A DNA stretch of 64,000 nucleotides from Marinomonas gallaica (GCF_001639745.1 NZ_LTAX01000007.1:113276-177275); one strand, 5' to 3'; numbered from the stretch's first letter, positions 54,204 through 63,967 are shown. Numbers and translations are program-made. Notes: generated by a model from the sequence alone, not told the origin.

Positions 54204-56300
54204 TTAATTTTGTTTTTGACCTGCTTGAATCGCGGTAATCGCAATGGTGTAGACAATGTCATCTACTAGCGCACCACGAGAAAGGTCATTAACCGGCTTT
54301 CTAATTCCTTGTAGCATCGGCCCAATACTGACCACTTCAGCACTTCGTTGAACCGCTTTATAGGTTGTGTTGCCGGTGTTCAAGTCTGGAAAGATAAAGA
54401 CGGTGGCTTTACCTGCCACTTTACTATTTGGCGCTTTTTGGCTGGCCACTTTCTCCATGATCGCGGCATCATACTGAAGGGGGCCATCAATCAAAATATC
54501 AGGGCGACGTTCTTGGGCAATACGAGTGGCTTCACGAACTTTGTCAACATCATTCCCGGAACCCGAGCCGCCAGTACTATAACTGATCATTGCCACCCGT
54601 GGTGTGATACCAAATGCTTTAGCGGACATGGCACTTTCAATCGCGATTTCTGCTAGCTGTTCCGCACTCGGATCAGGGTTTATCGCACAGTCACCGTAGA
54701 CAAGCACTTGGTCTGGCAAGCACATAAAGAAAACAGAAGAGACGAGACTGGAGTCTGGCGACGTTTTAATCAATTGCAGTGACGGGCGAATTGTATTTGC
54801 CGTTGTATGCACCGCACCGGATACCAGCCCATCTACATCATCCTGCTGCAGCATCATGGTGCCTAGCACTACATTGTCTTCCAGTTGCTCGCGAGCCACG
54901 ATATCTGTTAAACCACGATGTTTGCGAATGGCGACCATAGGTACGACATAATGGTCACGTATCGTATCTGGATCAATGATTTCAACACCAAAATTAAGGT
55001 CAATACCATTGTTTTGAGCAATGCGTTGAATTTCATCCGGATTGCCCAGCAAAGTGCAGCGCGCGATTCCACGTTCAGCACATATAGAGGCGGCTTGAAT
55101 CGTGCGGATTTCTTCGCCTTCGGGTAAGATAATGCGTTTATTTAACGCTCGAGCTTGCTCGATTAAACGGTAGCGGAAAGCAGGAGGAGAAAGTTTGCGC
55201 TCTTCGTCATTCAGGGCAAAGGTATTGATCCAGTCATGATCAATACAACGAGCGATGTGCTCTTTTACTGTTAAAATGCGCTCTTTATCATCCAAAGGGA
55301 TCTCTTGATTAAAGGATTGCATCTTAATCGCCGTTTCCCAACTGTTGCTGTCCACTGACAGTATAGGTAACCCTTTCGCCATTGCTTTACCGCAAAGCGC
55401 CATCAGTGCATCACTGGGTTGATAGCCGCCGGTGAGAACCAATGCAGCGATTTTTGTGTCATTCAGCGCTGCGATCGCTGTAGCCATAATGACATCAGTT
55501 CTGTCGCCAGGTGTAAAAACCAAAACGCCAGGGCGAAGCGCTTCTAGCATGTTTTCAACGCCACGAGCACATAAGGTGTATGAGTGAATACGGCGAGACT
55601 CCATTTCACCCGCGTTGATAACACTGGCGGTCAAAAAGTCAGCCACATCTTTTACGCGGGGTAATGTTAGCTCTTCCGAAATAGGGATTTGACCCAGCAA
55701 ACTAAAATTGCGCTTGAAAATAGGGCGTTTAGCGAACGAGTCGCCATACGATTTCATGCCTAAAGATCCGGGTTGGGTTTTATTTAGGATGCAGCCGATG
55801 ACGTCATCGGCTTTGATGCCGCCATATGAGCCGGCCGCAATCTCAACGTGGTGTTCGAGTTCCGTGACGCGCATCTCATTTGGCGCTGTCACCAAGACTA
55901 TACCAGCGTCAAGAGTACGAGCGATGGCTTTGTTTAAACGTGTTGCATAAGGATGACCTGGAATTTGAGCTAGCCCCTCTACAATCACTGTTGAGTCAGG
56001 TTCAATGCTCGCTTGGAATCGGCCGACTACCTCTTCCATTAGCTCATCGATTGCGTCGTTATATAAGTATCGTTCCGCTTCATAGAGAGGGATCGGGTCA
56101 GCAGGTCGCAATGAAGATCCTTGTGCGACCATGGCTGTTGATCGATCTGGGCCGTTGTCACCGGGGTGTGGCTGAGCGATTGGTTTAAAAAAGCTGGCCT
56201 TTAGTCCTTGTTGTTCTAGTGCTCGGACGAGTCCAACGGATACGGATGTTAGACCGACGCCTGGGCCAGTAGGTACAGTCATTAAAACATTGGTAGACAT
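54204..56300 (-). CDS. pta: Phosphate acetyltransferase
   Basis: Pta interconverts acetyl-CoA and acetyl phosphate. The ATG at 56300 (698 aa) begins STNVLMTVPTGPGVGLTSVS, the P-loop-like N domain, and has AAGGA upstream; the longer frame overlaps ackA. A DRTGG domain (LEALRPGVLVFTPGDRTDVIMA) and the C-terminal catalytic PTA domain (LVYGDCAINPDPSAEQLA, SYSTGGSGSGNDV) follow. It is the long E. coli-type form. It starts 22 bp after ackA. Confidence 0.96.
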   Translation of the reverse strand: MSTNVLMTVPTGPGVGLTSVSVGLVRALEQQGLKASFFKPIAQPHPGDNGPDRSTAMVAQGSSLRPADPIPLYEAERYLYNDAIDELMEEVVGRFQASIEPDSTVIVEGLAQIPGHPYATRLNKAIARTLDAGIVLVTAPNEMRVTELEHHVEIAAGSYGGIKADDVIGCILNKTQPGSLGMKSYGDSFAKRPIFKRNFSLLGQIPISEELTLPRVKDVADFLTASVINAGEMESRRIHSYTLCARGVENMLEALRPGVLVFTPGDRTDVIMATAIAALNDTKIAALVLTGGYQPSDALMALCGKAMAKGLPILSVDSNSWETAIKMQSFNQEIPLDDKERILTVKEHIARCIDHDWINTFALNDEERKLSPPAFRYRLIEQARALNKRIILPEGEEIRTIQAASICAERGIARCTLLGNPDEIQRIAQNNGIDLNFGVEIIDPDTIRDHYVVPMVAIRKHRGLTDIVAREQLEDNVVLGTMMLQQDDVDGLVSGAVHTTANTIRPSLQLIKTSPDSSLVSSVFFMCLPDQVLVYGDCAINPDPSAEQLAEIAIESAMSAKAFGITPRVAMISYSTGGSGSGNDVDKVREATRIAQERRPDILIDGPLQYDAAIMEKVASQKAPNSKVAGKATVFIFPDLNTGNTTYKAVQRSAEVVSIGPMLQGIRKPVNDLSRGALVDDIVYTIAITAIQAGQKQN

Positions 56301-56322
56301 GAGTACGTTTTCCTTTTCGGCG

Positions 56323-57522
56323 TTATTCAGGGGCTGTGTCGGCAATCAAAGATAAAGTGTCTTGCGCAATGAGTAGCTCCTCATTGGTAGGAATGACCCA
56401 TATACTTGTATTGGAACGATTGTCGCTAATCATCGATACTTCACCGCGTGGACTTATTTGGTTCGCGTGTAAATCTAGCCAAACCCCCATCATAGCTAAT
56501 CGTCGGCAAATCTTTTCGCGTATTACTGGAGAGTTTTCTCCGATACCGCCCGTGAAAACGATATGGTCAACAGACTCAAGATTGGTGGCGACGGAGGCTA
56601 AGTGTTTCGCTGCTCTTGACGCAAACATGTTTAGAGCTAATTCCGCTCGATCATCTCCTGCTGCTTGAGCTGTCTCAATTGAACGGCAATCATTTGAAAT
56701 CTCAGAAATGCCCTTCAGGCCACTTTCTTTGTTTAAAATATCCAGCGCATCCTTCATGGATATGTTTTCAGCATCACTAATAAATGCTAATAAGCTGGGG
56801 TCTAGGCTGCCACTTCGGGTGCCCATCATAAGGCCTTCCAAAGGCGTAATCCCCATGCTTGTGTCAACTGATTTACCTGCTTTGATCGCGCAGACACTGG
56901 CACCATTGCCAAGATGCGCAACCAGCGTATTTTGCGACGCAAAATCCAGGCCAAGAGTTGCTAGTTTTTGTGCTATATAACGGTAGCTGGTGCCATGGAA
57001 GCCATATTTCCTAAAGTTGTGCTCACGGTATAGGCGCATTGGAATAGGGTATAAATACTGATCAGCATCCAGTGTTTGGTGAAAGGCCGTATCGAACACA
57101 GCCACATGAGGAAGATCGCCGAAGAGTGCTTGTGCGACTTCGATTCCCTTGGTATGAGCAGGGTTATGCAACGGAGCGAAGCGAGCACAGTCTATAATGC
57201 CCTCTAATACAGTAGGATTGATAACAACAGATTGGCTGAAGGTTTCACCGCCATGAACAACACGATGACCAATGCCTACTAAATTGATAGGTAAAGTGCT
57301 GTTCGAATTAATCCAGTGTTTGATAGCGGTGACTGCGCCTCGATGATCATTGTCATGTAGCGGCTGCACCGTTTTATTACCTGCATATTTAAAAGTGATC
57401 GCGCTGTGCTCTGACCCTAGGCGCTCGGCAATACCTTCTAAAATAGGCGGGTTATCAGTGCCGTCCATTATGGCGAATTTAAGAGAGGAACTGCCGCAAT
57501 TGACGACTAATATTTGTGGCAT
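56323..57522 (-). CDS. ackA: Acetate kinase
   Basis: AckA makes ATP and acetate from acetyl phosphate, or the reverse. The 399-aa product has the ASKHA motifs LVVNCGSSSLKF, GHRVVHGG, NPAHTKGI, FDTAFHQT, YGFHGTSYRY, HLGNGAS and FTGGIGENS. It lies in a nadC-ackA-pta run, starting 2 bp after the nadC stop, an unusual partner gene. Confidence 0.97.
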   Translation of the reverse strand: MPQILVVNCGSSSLKFAIMDGTDNPPILEGIAERLGSEHSAITFKYAGNKTVQPLHDNDHRGAVTAIKHWINSNSTLPINLVGIGHRVVHGGETFSQSVVINPTVLEGIIDCARFAPLHNPAHTKGIEVAQALFGDLPHVAVFDTAFHQTLDADQYLYPIPMRLYREHNFRKYGFHGTSYRYIAQKLATLGLDFASQNTLVAHLGNGASVCAIKAGKSVDTSMGITPLEGLMMGTRSGSLDPSLLAFISDAENISMKDALDILNKESGLKGISEISNDCRSIETAQAAGDDRAELALNMFASRAAKHLASVATNLESVDHIVFTGGIGENSPVIREKICRRLAMMGVWLDLHANQISPRGEVSMISDNRSNTSIWVIPTNEELLIAQDTLSLIADTAPE

Positions 57523-57524
57523 GC

Positions 57525-58379
57525 TTAAATGTTTTCCTCAATAACTCGAAGGGATAAATCAATGGCTTGAATATGCTTGGTAAGCGCACCCACTGAAATA
57601 TAGTCGACGCCAGTCTGTGAGACATCTTTTATGTGTTGATCAGTCATGTTGCCAGATGCTTCAAACTTCACTTTAGGTGAGTAAGTGTCTACGGCTGTTC
57701 TCATGTCCTGTAAAGAGAAGTTGTCTAGCATGATGATGTCGGCCCCAGCGATTACGGCTTGCTCAACTTCCTGAAGATTTTCTGTTTCAACCTCAATCGG
57801 TTTGCCAGGTGCAACTTGCTTGGCTTGTTCAACTGCGGCCGTAATAGAGCCAGCGGCCATGATATGATTTTCCTTAATCAAGAAAGCATCATATAAGCCA
57901 ACCCGATGATTAGATGAGCCTCCTACAGCAATGGCGTATTTTTGTGCTAATCGAAAACTAGGGATCGTTTTACGGGTATCAAGGATTGTCAATGGCTGGT
58001 TTTCTACTAACTGCGCATAGCGACGAGAGACTGTGGCGGTATAAGACAGCATTTGAATGTAATTAAGGGCTGTGCGTTCACCGGTTAAGATACTTCGCGC
58101 ATTGCCTTTCAACTTAAGGAAGGCTTGATTGGGTTCTAGGTCAGCGCCTTCTTCTGCCAACCATTGGACTTCAACACTGGGGTCAAGTTGTTCAAAGACT
58201 TCATTTGCCCAAGCTTGGCCACAAAGTACAGCCGGCTCACGTGTAAGCACTTGCGCGACTAAAGTGTTTGTTTCAGGAATGAGTTGTGCTGTGATATCGC
58301 CTGAGCCAATGTCTTCCTCTAAAGCGATTTTTACGTGTTGTTGGATATGTTTTTTAAGTTGCTCTGAAAGGGGTGTCAT
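57525..58379 (-). CDS. nadC: Nicotinate-nucleotide pyrophosphorylase (QPRTase)
   Basis: NadC converts quinolinate and PRPP to nicotinate mononucleotide in NAD synthesis. The 284-aa product has EDIGSGDIT, GERTALNYIQ, DTRKTIPSFRLAQKYA and the barrel end VKFEASGNMTDQHIKDVSQTGVDYISVGALT. It is followed after 2 bp by ackA. A dyad symmetric element lies about 30 bp upstream and could be its operator. Confidence 0.96.
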   Translation of the reverse strand: MTPLSEQLKKHIQQHVKIALEEDIGSGDITAQLIPETNTLVAQVLTREPAVLCGQAWANEVFEQLDPSVEVQWLAEEGADLEPNQAFLKLKGNARSILTGERTALNYIQMLSYTATVSRRYAQLVENQPLTILDTRKTIPSFRLAQKYAIAVGGSSNHRVGLYDAFLIKENHIMAAGSITAAVEQAKQVAPGKPIEVETENLQEVEQAVIAGADIIMLDNFSLQDMRTAVDTYSPKVKFEASGNMTDQHIKDVSQTGVDYISVGALTKHIQAIDLSLRVIEENI

Positions 58380-58408
58380 TTCAATGTCCAGTTAGTGCGC
58401 TTGTAATT

Positions 58409-58433
58409 TTGATACGATTGTAACGAGTATCAA
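58409..58433. promoter_or_regulatory. Dyad upstream of nadC
   Basis: TTGATAC and GTATCAA are exact complements separated by 11 bp, centred about 40 bp upstream of the nadC start. The size and position suit a repressor site. I do not recognise the regulator. Confidence 0.35.
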
Positions 58434-58486
58434 GGCTTTAGTCAGTTTAGAAATAGGTTTTGTAACATTTGTTAAAAGATGAAGTG

Positions 58487-58522
58487 ATACCAATCATAAT
58501 AAATATTGTTTATGGTTGGTAT
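58487..58522. repeat. MITE-like inverted repeat
   Basis: A 13-nt arm ATACCAATCATAA and its near-exact complement (one G-T wobble) flank a 10-nt AT-rich loop. Short elements bounded by ATACCAA/TTGGTAT are common between genes of marine gammaproteobacteria; calling this one a dispersed element is inference from a single copy. Confidence 0.45.
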
Positions 58523-59051
58523 TTGCAGCGTAAATAGTCCTCTGTGTGGCTCTTAAATACTTGTTGTTGTTGCTGTGAATGCCTCTTTTTTGTACAAAAA
58601 ACAATCACTTTGATAGGTCGTGCAAGGGGATATGGACGGTATCTTTACATCAGTATCTATTCCTTGGTGGCATTAGATGATAATCTTACCTTCGATTTTT
58701 GTACCAACTCACGGGAATAACGGCCACTGCGACGCAGGCTTAGGCATGCAGATCGGGCAATGGAAGCAGGTAACTTCAGTATTCATCAGCTTTGCTGAAG
58801 CTGTTAAAGTGGCATCAGTTAACGCCAAGTTTGATCCTCTGCATTACACAACAGTATGCAGAAATTGAACTCGGCAAAAGGTTTGTTAATCAAACTTTAC
58901 ATACGGAAATAGACTAACTCAAGATGATGAGTGGTCGATATGATTGCGACAGACATCTAACTAGAATAAAAAAGTTTGTTCACGATCAAGCGTATATTTA
59001 ATAGAGCACCATAGATTAGGTTAGCTCTATCAAATGTAAGTATCGGCTGGG

Positions 59052-59068
59052 CTCGCGTAGTATGCGAG
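59052..59068 (+). promoter_or_regulatory. Small hairpin in the aceE leader
   Basis: CTCGC and GCGAG pair around a 7-nt loop about 95 bp before the aceE start. Its role is unknown. Confidence 0.25.
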
Positions 59069-59163
59069 TTCGAAATGTCTGTTTAAACTGCTCTTAGGCT
59101 ACTAAACAACCAAATGTGCCTAAGGGTTTGAGATCTGTTCTAATAGCGGGGGTTATAAACACT

Positions 59164-61830
59164 ATGACGGAGCAGCATATCCTTGAAGATATCGATCCAA
59201 CTGAAACAAAAGAGTGGGTCGATGCTCTCGAGTCTGTCCTTCGAGAAGAAGGTCCTGAACGTGCCCAGTATATTCTGGATCGCTTAAGTAAAGAAGCTGT
59301 TAAATCGGGCACTCCAATGCCTGCTTCAATTACTACGCCTTACCGTAATACTATTGCGCCACAAAACGAGAAACCTTTACCTGGTGACTTGTTCATGGAA
59401 CGTCGCATTCGTTCTATTATTCGCTGGAACGCATTGGCGATGGTAATGAAAGCTAACCGAGTAGATTCTACTTTGGGTGGCCACATTACAAGTTTCTCTT
59501 CTGCAGCCACTTTGTACGACATCGCGTTCAACCATTTCTTCCGCGGCGCCAGTGAAACCCAAGAAGCCGACATGGTGTTTTTCCAAGGCCATATTTCGCC
59601 TGGTATTTATGCTCGTTCGTTTATTGAAGGTCGCTTGACTGAAGATCAAATGAACAACTTCCGCCGTGAGGTGGATGGCAAAGGGCTTTCTTCATACCCA
59701 CACCCTTGGCTGATGCCTGACTACTGGCAGTTCCCAACGGTTTCAATGGGTCTAGGCCCACTACAAGCTATTTATCAAGCTCACGTAATGAAATACCAGA
59801 ATAGCCGTGGTCTAGTGAACCAAGGTGATCGTAAGGTATGGGCATTCTTAGGTGATGGTGAGTGTGATGAGCCAGAATCATTAGGTGCGATTGCTCTTGC
59901 GGGACGTGAAAAACTTGATAACTTAATTTTTGTTATCAACTGTAACCTCCAGCGTCTTGATGGTCCTGTTCGCGGTAACAGCAAGATTGTTCAAGAGCTT
60001 GAAGGTGTGTTCCGTGGTGCTGGCTGGAATGTCGTCAAATGTCTATGGGGTCGCCATTGGGACCCACTATTTGAAAAAGATGATAAAGGTCTGCTTCAAA
60101 AACGTATGGACGAAGTGTGTGACGGCGAACTGCAGAACTACAAAGCTAATGGCGGCGCCTACACTCGTGAGCATTTCTTCGGTAAATACCCAGAACTGTT
60201 AGAGATGGTTAAAGATTTGTCTGACGATGACATTATGAATCTTAACCGTGGTGGTCATGACCCATACAAAGTTTATGCTGCTTATGCCGAAGCGACCTCT
60301 ACTAAAGGTAAGCCAACGGTTATCCTTGCTCAAACCGTTAAAGGTTACGGTATGTTTAAGGCTGCCGAAGCACAGAATACTGCCCACCAAACTAAGAAAC
60401 TGGATGAAGTGTCACTGGCTCTTTTCCGTGACAAGTTTGGTATTCCGATTAGTGATGAAGAGTTAAAAGACCTTCCTTATTACCGTCCTGCTGAAGACAG
60501 CCCTGAAATGAAGTACTTGCGTGCACGTCGTAAGGAACTGCATGGTGACTTCCCAGTTCGTCGTAAAGATTGTGAAGCACTTGACGTACCAACATTGGAA
60601 GACTTTAAAGCGCAGCTGAAAGGCTCAAATGGTCGTGAGATTTCTTCGACCATGGCGTTTGTCCGTTGTTTGAATACCATGGTTAAGCACAAAGGCATTG
60701 GCAAACGTGTTGTGCCAATTGTTGCCGATGAAGCGCGTACTTTTGGTATGGAAGGTATGTTCCGTCAGCTCGGTATTTACTCATCTGAAGGTCAGCGCTA
60801 CACGCCGCATGACCATGAACAAGTCATGTTCTATAAAGAGAGTGAAAACGGACAGATTCTTCAAGAAGGCATTAATGAGCCTGGAGCGATGTCTGCTTGG
60901 CTAGCTTTGGCTACGTCTTACAGCAACAGTAATTTCCCAATGATTCCTGTTTACATCTACTACTCAATGTTTGGTTTCCAACGTGTTGGTGACTTGGCGT
61001 GGGCGGCAGGTGACTCTCAGGCGCGTGGATTCTTGCTGGGCGCTACTGCTGGTCGTACGACACTAAACGGTGAAGGTCTGCAGCATGAAGATGGTCATTC
61101 TCATATCCTTGCTAGTACGATTCCGAACTGTGTGTCATACGATCCAACCTACTCATACGAAGTTGCGGTCATTGTCCAAGACGGTATTCGTCGTATGTAT
61201 CAGGAACGTGAAAGTGTTTTCTATTACCTAACCGTAATGAACGAAAACTACGAGCATCCTGATATGCCAGAAGGTGTCGAAGATGGCATTCTTAAAGGTA
61301 TGTACAAGCTTAATTCTGTTACGAAGAAGGGCAATAAAGAGACGGTTCAGCTTCTAGGTGCTGGTGTAATTCTACGTGAAGTAGAAGCTGCAGCAGAGAT
61401 CCTAAGTGAAGAGTTTGGCGTCAACTCTGATGTATGGAGTGTGACCTCTTTCAACGAATTGCGTCGTGAAGGTTTAGACGCGACACGTTGGAATATGCTT
61501 CACCCAACAGAAGACGCTCGTCTTTCTTATGTTGAACAGTGCTTAGGTGATAAGGGTCCTGTGATTGCGTCAACGGACCACATCAAACTTTATGCCGACC
61601 AAATTCGTCCATTTGTAAATGGAACCTACAATGTTCTTGGTACTGATGGCTTTGGTCGAAGCGACACCCGTGCCAAACTACGTCACTTCTTCGAAGTGAA
61701 CCGTTACTGGGTAGTGGTTTCTGCGTTGAGTGCTTTAGCGAAAGACGGCAAAGTGAAAGCTGAAGTCGTGGCTGAAGCAATCAGCAAATTTGACTTGGAT
61801 CCTAACAAGCCAAACCCAGTTACCTGCTAA
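59164..61830 (+). CDS. aceE: Pyruvate dehydrogenase E1 component (homodimeric)
   Basis: AceE decarboxylates pyruvate with thiamine diphosphate and acetylates the lipoyl arms of AceF. The ATG at 59164 (888 aa) begins MTEQHILEDIDPTETKEWVDAL as in the family; an upstream TTG/ATG frame adds 16 residues. The ThDP motif runs from GDGECDEPE to NCNLQ. FQGHISPGIYARSF and EDGHSHILASTIPNC are also typical. Length matches the E. coli homodimeric E1. It is followed by aceF after 86 bp containing a hairpin. Confidence 0.97.
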   Translation: MTEQHILEDIDPTETKEWVDALESVLREEGPERAQYILDRLSKEAVKSGTPMPASITTPYRNTIAPQNEKPLPGDLFMERRIRSIIRWNALAMVMKANRVDSTLGGHITSFSSAATLYDIAFNHFFRGASETQEADMVFFQGHISPGIYARSFIEGRLTEDQMNNFRREVDGKGLSSYPHPWLMPDYWQFPTVSMGLGPLQAIYQAHVMKYQNSRGLVNQGDRKVWAFLGDGECDEPESLGAIALAGREKLDNLIFVINCNLQRLDGPVRGNSKIVQELEGVFRGAGWNVVKCLWGRHWDPLFEKDDKGLLQKRMDEVCDGELQNYKANGGAYTREHFFGKYPELLEMVKDLSDDDIMNLNRGGHDPYKVYAAYAEATSTKGKPTVILAQTVKGYGMFKAAEAQNTAHQTKKLDEVSLALFRDKFGIPISDEELKDLPYYRPAEDSPEMKYLRARRKELHGDFPVRRKDCEALDVPTLEDFKAQLKGSNGREISSTMAFVRCLNTMVKHKGIGKRVVPIVADEARTFGMEGMFRQLGIYSSEGQRYTPHDHEQVMFYKESENGQILQEGINEPGAMSAWLALATSYSNSNFPMIPVYIYYSMFGFQRVGDLAWAAGDSQARGFLLGATAGRTTLNGEGLQHEDGHSHILASTIPNCVSYDPTYSYEVAVIVQDGIRRMYQERESVFYYLTVMNENYEHPDMPEGVEDGILKGMYKLNSVTKKGNKETVQLLGAGVILREVEAAAEILSEEFGVNSDVWSVTSFNELRREGLDATRWNMLHPTEDARLSYVEQCLGDKGPVIASTDHIKLYADQIRPFVNGTYNVLGTDGFGRSDTRAKLRHFFEVNRYWVVVSALSALAKDGKVKAEVVAEAISKFDLDPNKPNPVTC

Positions 61831-61849
61831 TTTAGCGGATTAATCGGGA

Positions 61850-61874
61850 CTGAGTCGATCTAAGTTCGGCTCAG
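61850..61874 (+). promoter_or_regulatory. Intercistronic hairpin between aceE and aceF
   Basis: CTGAGTCGA and TCGGCTCAG form a 9-bp stem (one G-T wobble) with a 7-nt loop. No T tract follows, so it is more likely a processing or mRNA-stability element than a terminator. Confidence 0.45.
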
Positions 61875-61916
61875 TGAGTTAAAGTTTGATGCGTCTATAC
61901 GACAAAGGAGATTTCC

Positions 61917-63881
61917 GTGAGTACTGAAATTATTCGAGTACCGGATATTGGTGGCGCGACTGACGTCGATGTAATCGAAGTTAGCGTGCAAGTTGGCGAC
62001 ATTATTGAAGTTGACCAATCAATTATTGTTTTAGAGACAGATAAAGCGTCTATGGACGTACCGTCTCCAATGGCAGGTAAGGTAACAGCGATCTCTGTTA
62101 AAGAGGGCGATACTGTTTCTGAAGGCAGCGAAGTTTTAACGATTGAAGTTGAAGGCGCTAGTGCAACAGAAGAGCCTGTCGAAGAAACAAAAGAAGAAAC
62201 ACCGGCACCAGCGGCTGAAAAATCAGCTCCGTCAGCAGCCCCTGCTTCAGCGGCTTCTGAACAAACTGTTTCTGTGCCAGATATTGGTGGCGCAACAGGT
62301 GTTGACGTTATCGAAGTGTGCGTTGCAGAAGGTGACGACGTTCAAGAGGGTGATTCTATTATCGTTCTTGAAACGGACAAAGCTTCTATGGATATTCCAG
62401 CACCTGCAAGCGGTAAAGTCGCTAAGCTTCTTATCAAAGAAGGTGACACCGTTTCTGAGGGTGATGAAATTCTAGTGCTTATGGCTGAAGGTTCTGCTGC
62501 AGCTGATGAGCCTGTGGCGAAAGCGGAGTCAGAACCTCAACAAGCACCAGCTGAAGAGGCGCCAGCCAAAGAAGCTGAGCCACAACCTGCTCAAACAGGC
62601 GGTGTTGAGTCTGTCAATGTGCCGGACATTGGTGGTGCAACAGACGTTGATGTTATTGAAGTAAGCGTTGCGGCGGGTGATAAAGTTGAAGAGGGCGATT
62701 CAATCATCGTTCTTGAGACGGATAAAGCGTCAATGGATATTCCTTCTCCTAAATCAGGCACAGTTAAGTCTGTATCGATTAAAGAAGGAGATAAAGTATC
62801 TGAAGGGGCTTTGATTCTTGAGCTTGAAGTAGAAGGTGCAGCAGCGCCTGCACCGGCTGAAAAACAAGAAGCACCAAAAGCCTCAGCTCCTGCAGCGCCT
62901 AAGCAAGAAGCGCCAAAAGCGGCGGCTCCTGCTGATCAGGGTGCGGTATTGTCTTCGCCTAACAAGAAGGTTCACGCTGGACCTGCTGTGCGCCTTTTGG
63001 CTCGTGAATTAGGTGTGGATCTGTCTCTTGTTCGTGCTACTGGTCCTCGTGGCCGTATCACAAAAGAAGACTTGCATGCTTATGTTAAAGCAGCAGTTCA
63101 AAAAGCGTCTTCTGCACCTGCTGCATCAGCAGCCGTTGAAGGTGCGGGTATTCCTCGCGTACCTGAAATTGATTTTGGTCAGTTTGGTGAAGTTGAAGTA
63201 GTGAAACTGAGCAAGATTCAGAAGCTTACGTCATTCAATATGACGCGCTCTTGGCTGAATGTTCCTCATGTAACACAGTTCGATAAAGCGGATATCACGG
63301 ATCTAGAAGAATTCCGCAAGAGCTTAAAACCTGAAATGGAAAAACAAGGTGTTAAATTGACGCCACTTCCATTCATGATTAAAGCGGTTGCGCAAGCGTT
63401 GGTTAAAAATCCTGCATTCAACGTATCTCTTCATGCTGATGGCGAAAGCGTCGTGCAGAAGAAATATGTGCACATTGGTATTGCAGTAGATTCTCCAGTG
63501 GGTCTTGTGGTTCCTGTGCTGCGTGATGTTGACAAGAAGTCTGTTGTTCAAATTGCAGCTGAGGCTGGCGAGTTGATCAAGAAAGCGCTTGGAAAACAAT
63601 TGAAACCTGCTGACATGCAAGGCGGCTGTTTCACTATCTCTAGTCTTGGTGCTATGGGTGGAACAGGCTTTACACCAATCGTTAACACGCCTGAAGTGGG
63701 CATTCTTGGTGTATCTAAAGCAGATGTTGAGCCTCGTTGGAACGGTAATGAGTTTGAGCCACGTACAATGCTGCCATTGTGCTTGTCTTACGACCACCGT
63801 GCTGTCAACGGAGCGGATGCGGGTCGCTTTATGACGTATCTAAATGCATTGCTAAGCGATGTGCGTCGTTTAACGCTATAG
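61917..63881 (+). CDS. aceF: Pyruvate dehydrogenase E2 component (dihydrolipoamide acetyltransferase)
   Basis: AceF carries acetyl groups on lipoyl arms and transfers them to CoA; it forms the complex core. The 654-aa product has three tandem lipoyl domains with lipoyl lysines K43, K155 and K270 (each in ETDKASMD), joined by Ala/Pro/Glu-rich linkers. Then come a peripheral-subunit binding domain (VHAGPAVRLLARELGVDLSLV) and the catalytic domain ending with LSYDHRAVNGADAGRF. The GTG start has AAAGGAG 6 nt upstream. No lpd gene is seen before the window ends. Confidence 0.97.
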   Translation: MSTEIIRVPDIGGATDVDVIEVSVQVGDIIEVDQSIIVLETDKASMDVPSPMAGKVTAISVKEGDTVSEGSEVLTIEVEGASATEEPVEETKEETPAPAAEKSAPSAAPASAASEQTVSVPDIGGATGVDVIEVCVAEGDDVQEGDSIIVLETDKASMDIPAPASGKVAKLLIKEGDTVSEGDEILVLMAEGSAAADEPVAKAESEPQQAPAEEAPAKEAEPQPAQTGGVESVNVPDIGGATDVDVIEVSVAAGDKVEEGDSIIVLETDKASMDIPSPKSGTVKSVSIKEGDKVSEGALILELEVEGAAAPAPAEKQEAPKASAPAAPKQEAPKAAAPADQGAVLSSPNKKVHAGPAVRLLARELGVDLSLVRATGPRGRITKEDLHAYVKAAVQKASSAPAASAAVEGAGIPRVPEIDFGQFGEVEVVKLSKIQKLTSFNMTRSWLNVPHVTQFDKADITDLEEFRKSLKPEMEKQGVKLTPLPFMIKAVAQALVKNPAFNVSLHADGESVVQKKYVHIGIAVDSPVGLVVPVLRDVDKKSVVQIAAEAGELIKKALGKQLKPADMQGGCFTISSLGAMGGTGFTPIVNTPEVGILGVSKADVEPRWNGNEFEPRTMLPLCLSYDHRAVNGADAGRFMTYLNALLSDVRRLTL

Positions 63882-63921
63882 TAATAGGGCGATTAAATGA
63901 TGTCCAAAAGGCAGCCGAAGG

Positions 63922-63953
63922 CTTAATGCTGTTCACTTAAGGATTGCATTAAG
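63922..63953. repeat. Inverted repeat after aceF
   Basis: CTTAATGC and GCATTAAG are exact complements separated by 16 nt, just before the terminator. Its role is unknown. Confidence 0.3.
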
Positions 63954-63967
63954 TTAAATAGCCCAAG

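Larger units (their letters stand above)
58380..59163. other. 784-bp intergenic region between nadC and aceE
   Basis: No gene is recognised. It holds a dyad near nadC (58409-58433), a 36-nt MITE-like inverted repeat (58487-58522) and small dyads at 58881-58895 and 59052-59068. A 63-codon ORF (58677-58868) has no similarity I know and no good ribosome-binding site. The length suggests a decayed gene, a small RNA or complex control of aceE. Confidence 0.5.

Noticed and set aside
58677..58868. 63-aa forward ORF upstream of aceE
   Set aside because: No good ribosome-binding site, no recognisable motif and normal chance length for this gap; noted in the intergenic entry instead.
61917..62850. Three long near-identical repeats in aceF
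   Set aside because: These are the three lipoyl domains of AceF, a normal feature of the enzyme, not a mobile or CRISPR-like repeat.
63324..63797. 157-aa reverse ORF inside aceF
   Set aside because: It is antisense to the well-conserved catalytic domain of AceF and has no recognisable family.
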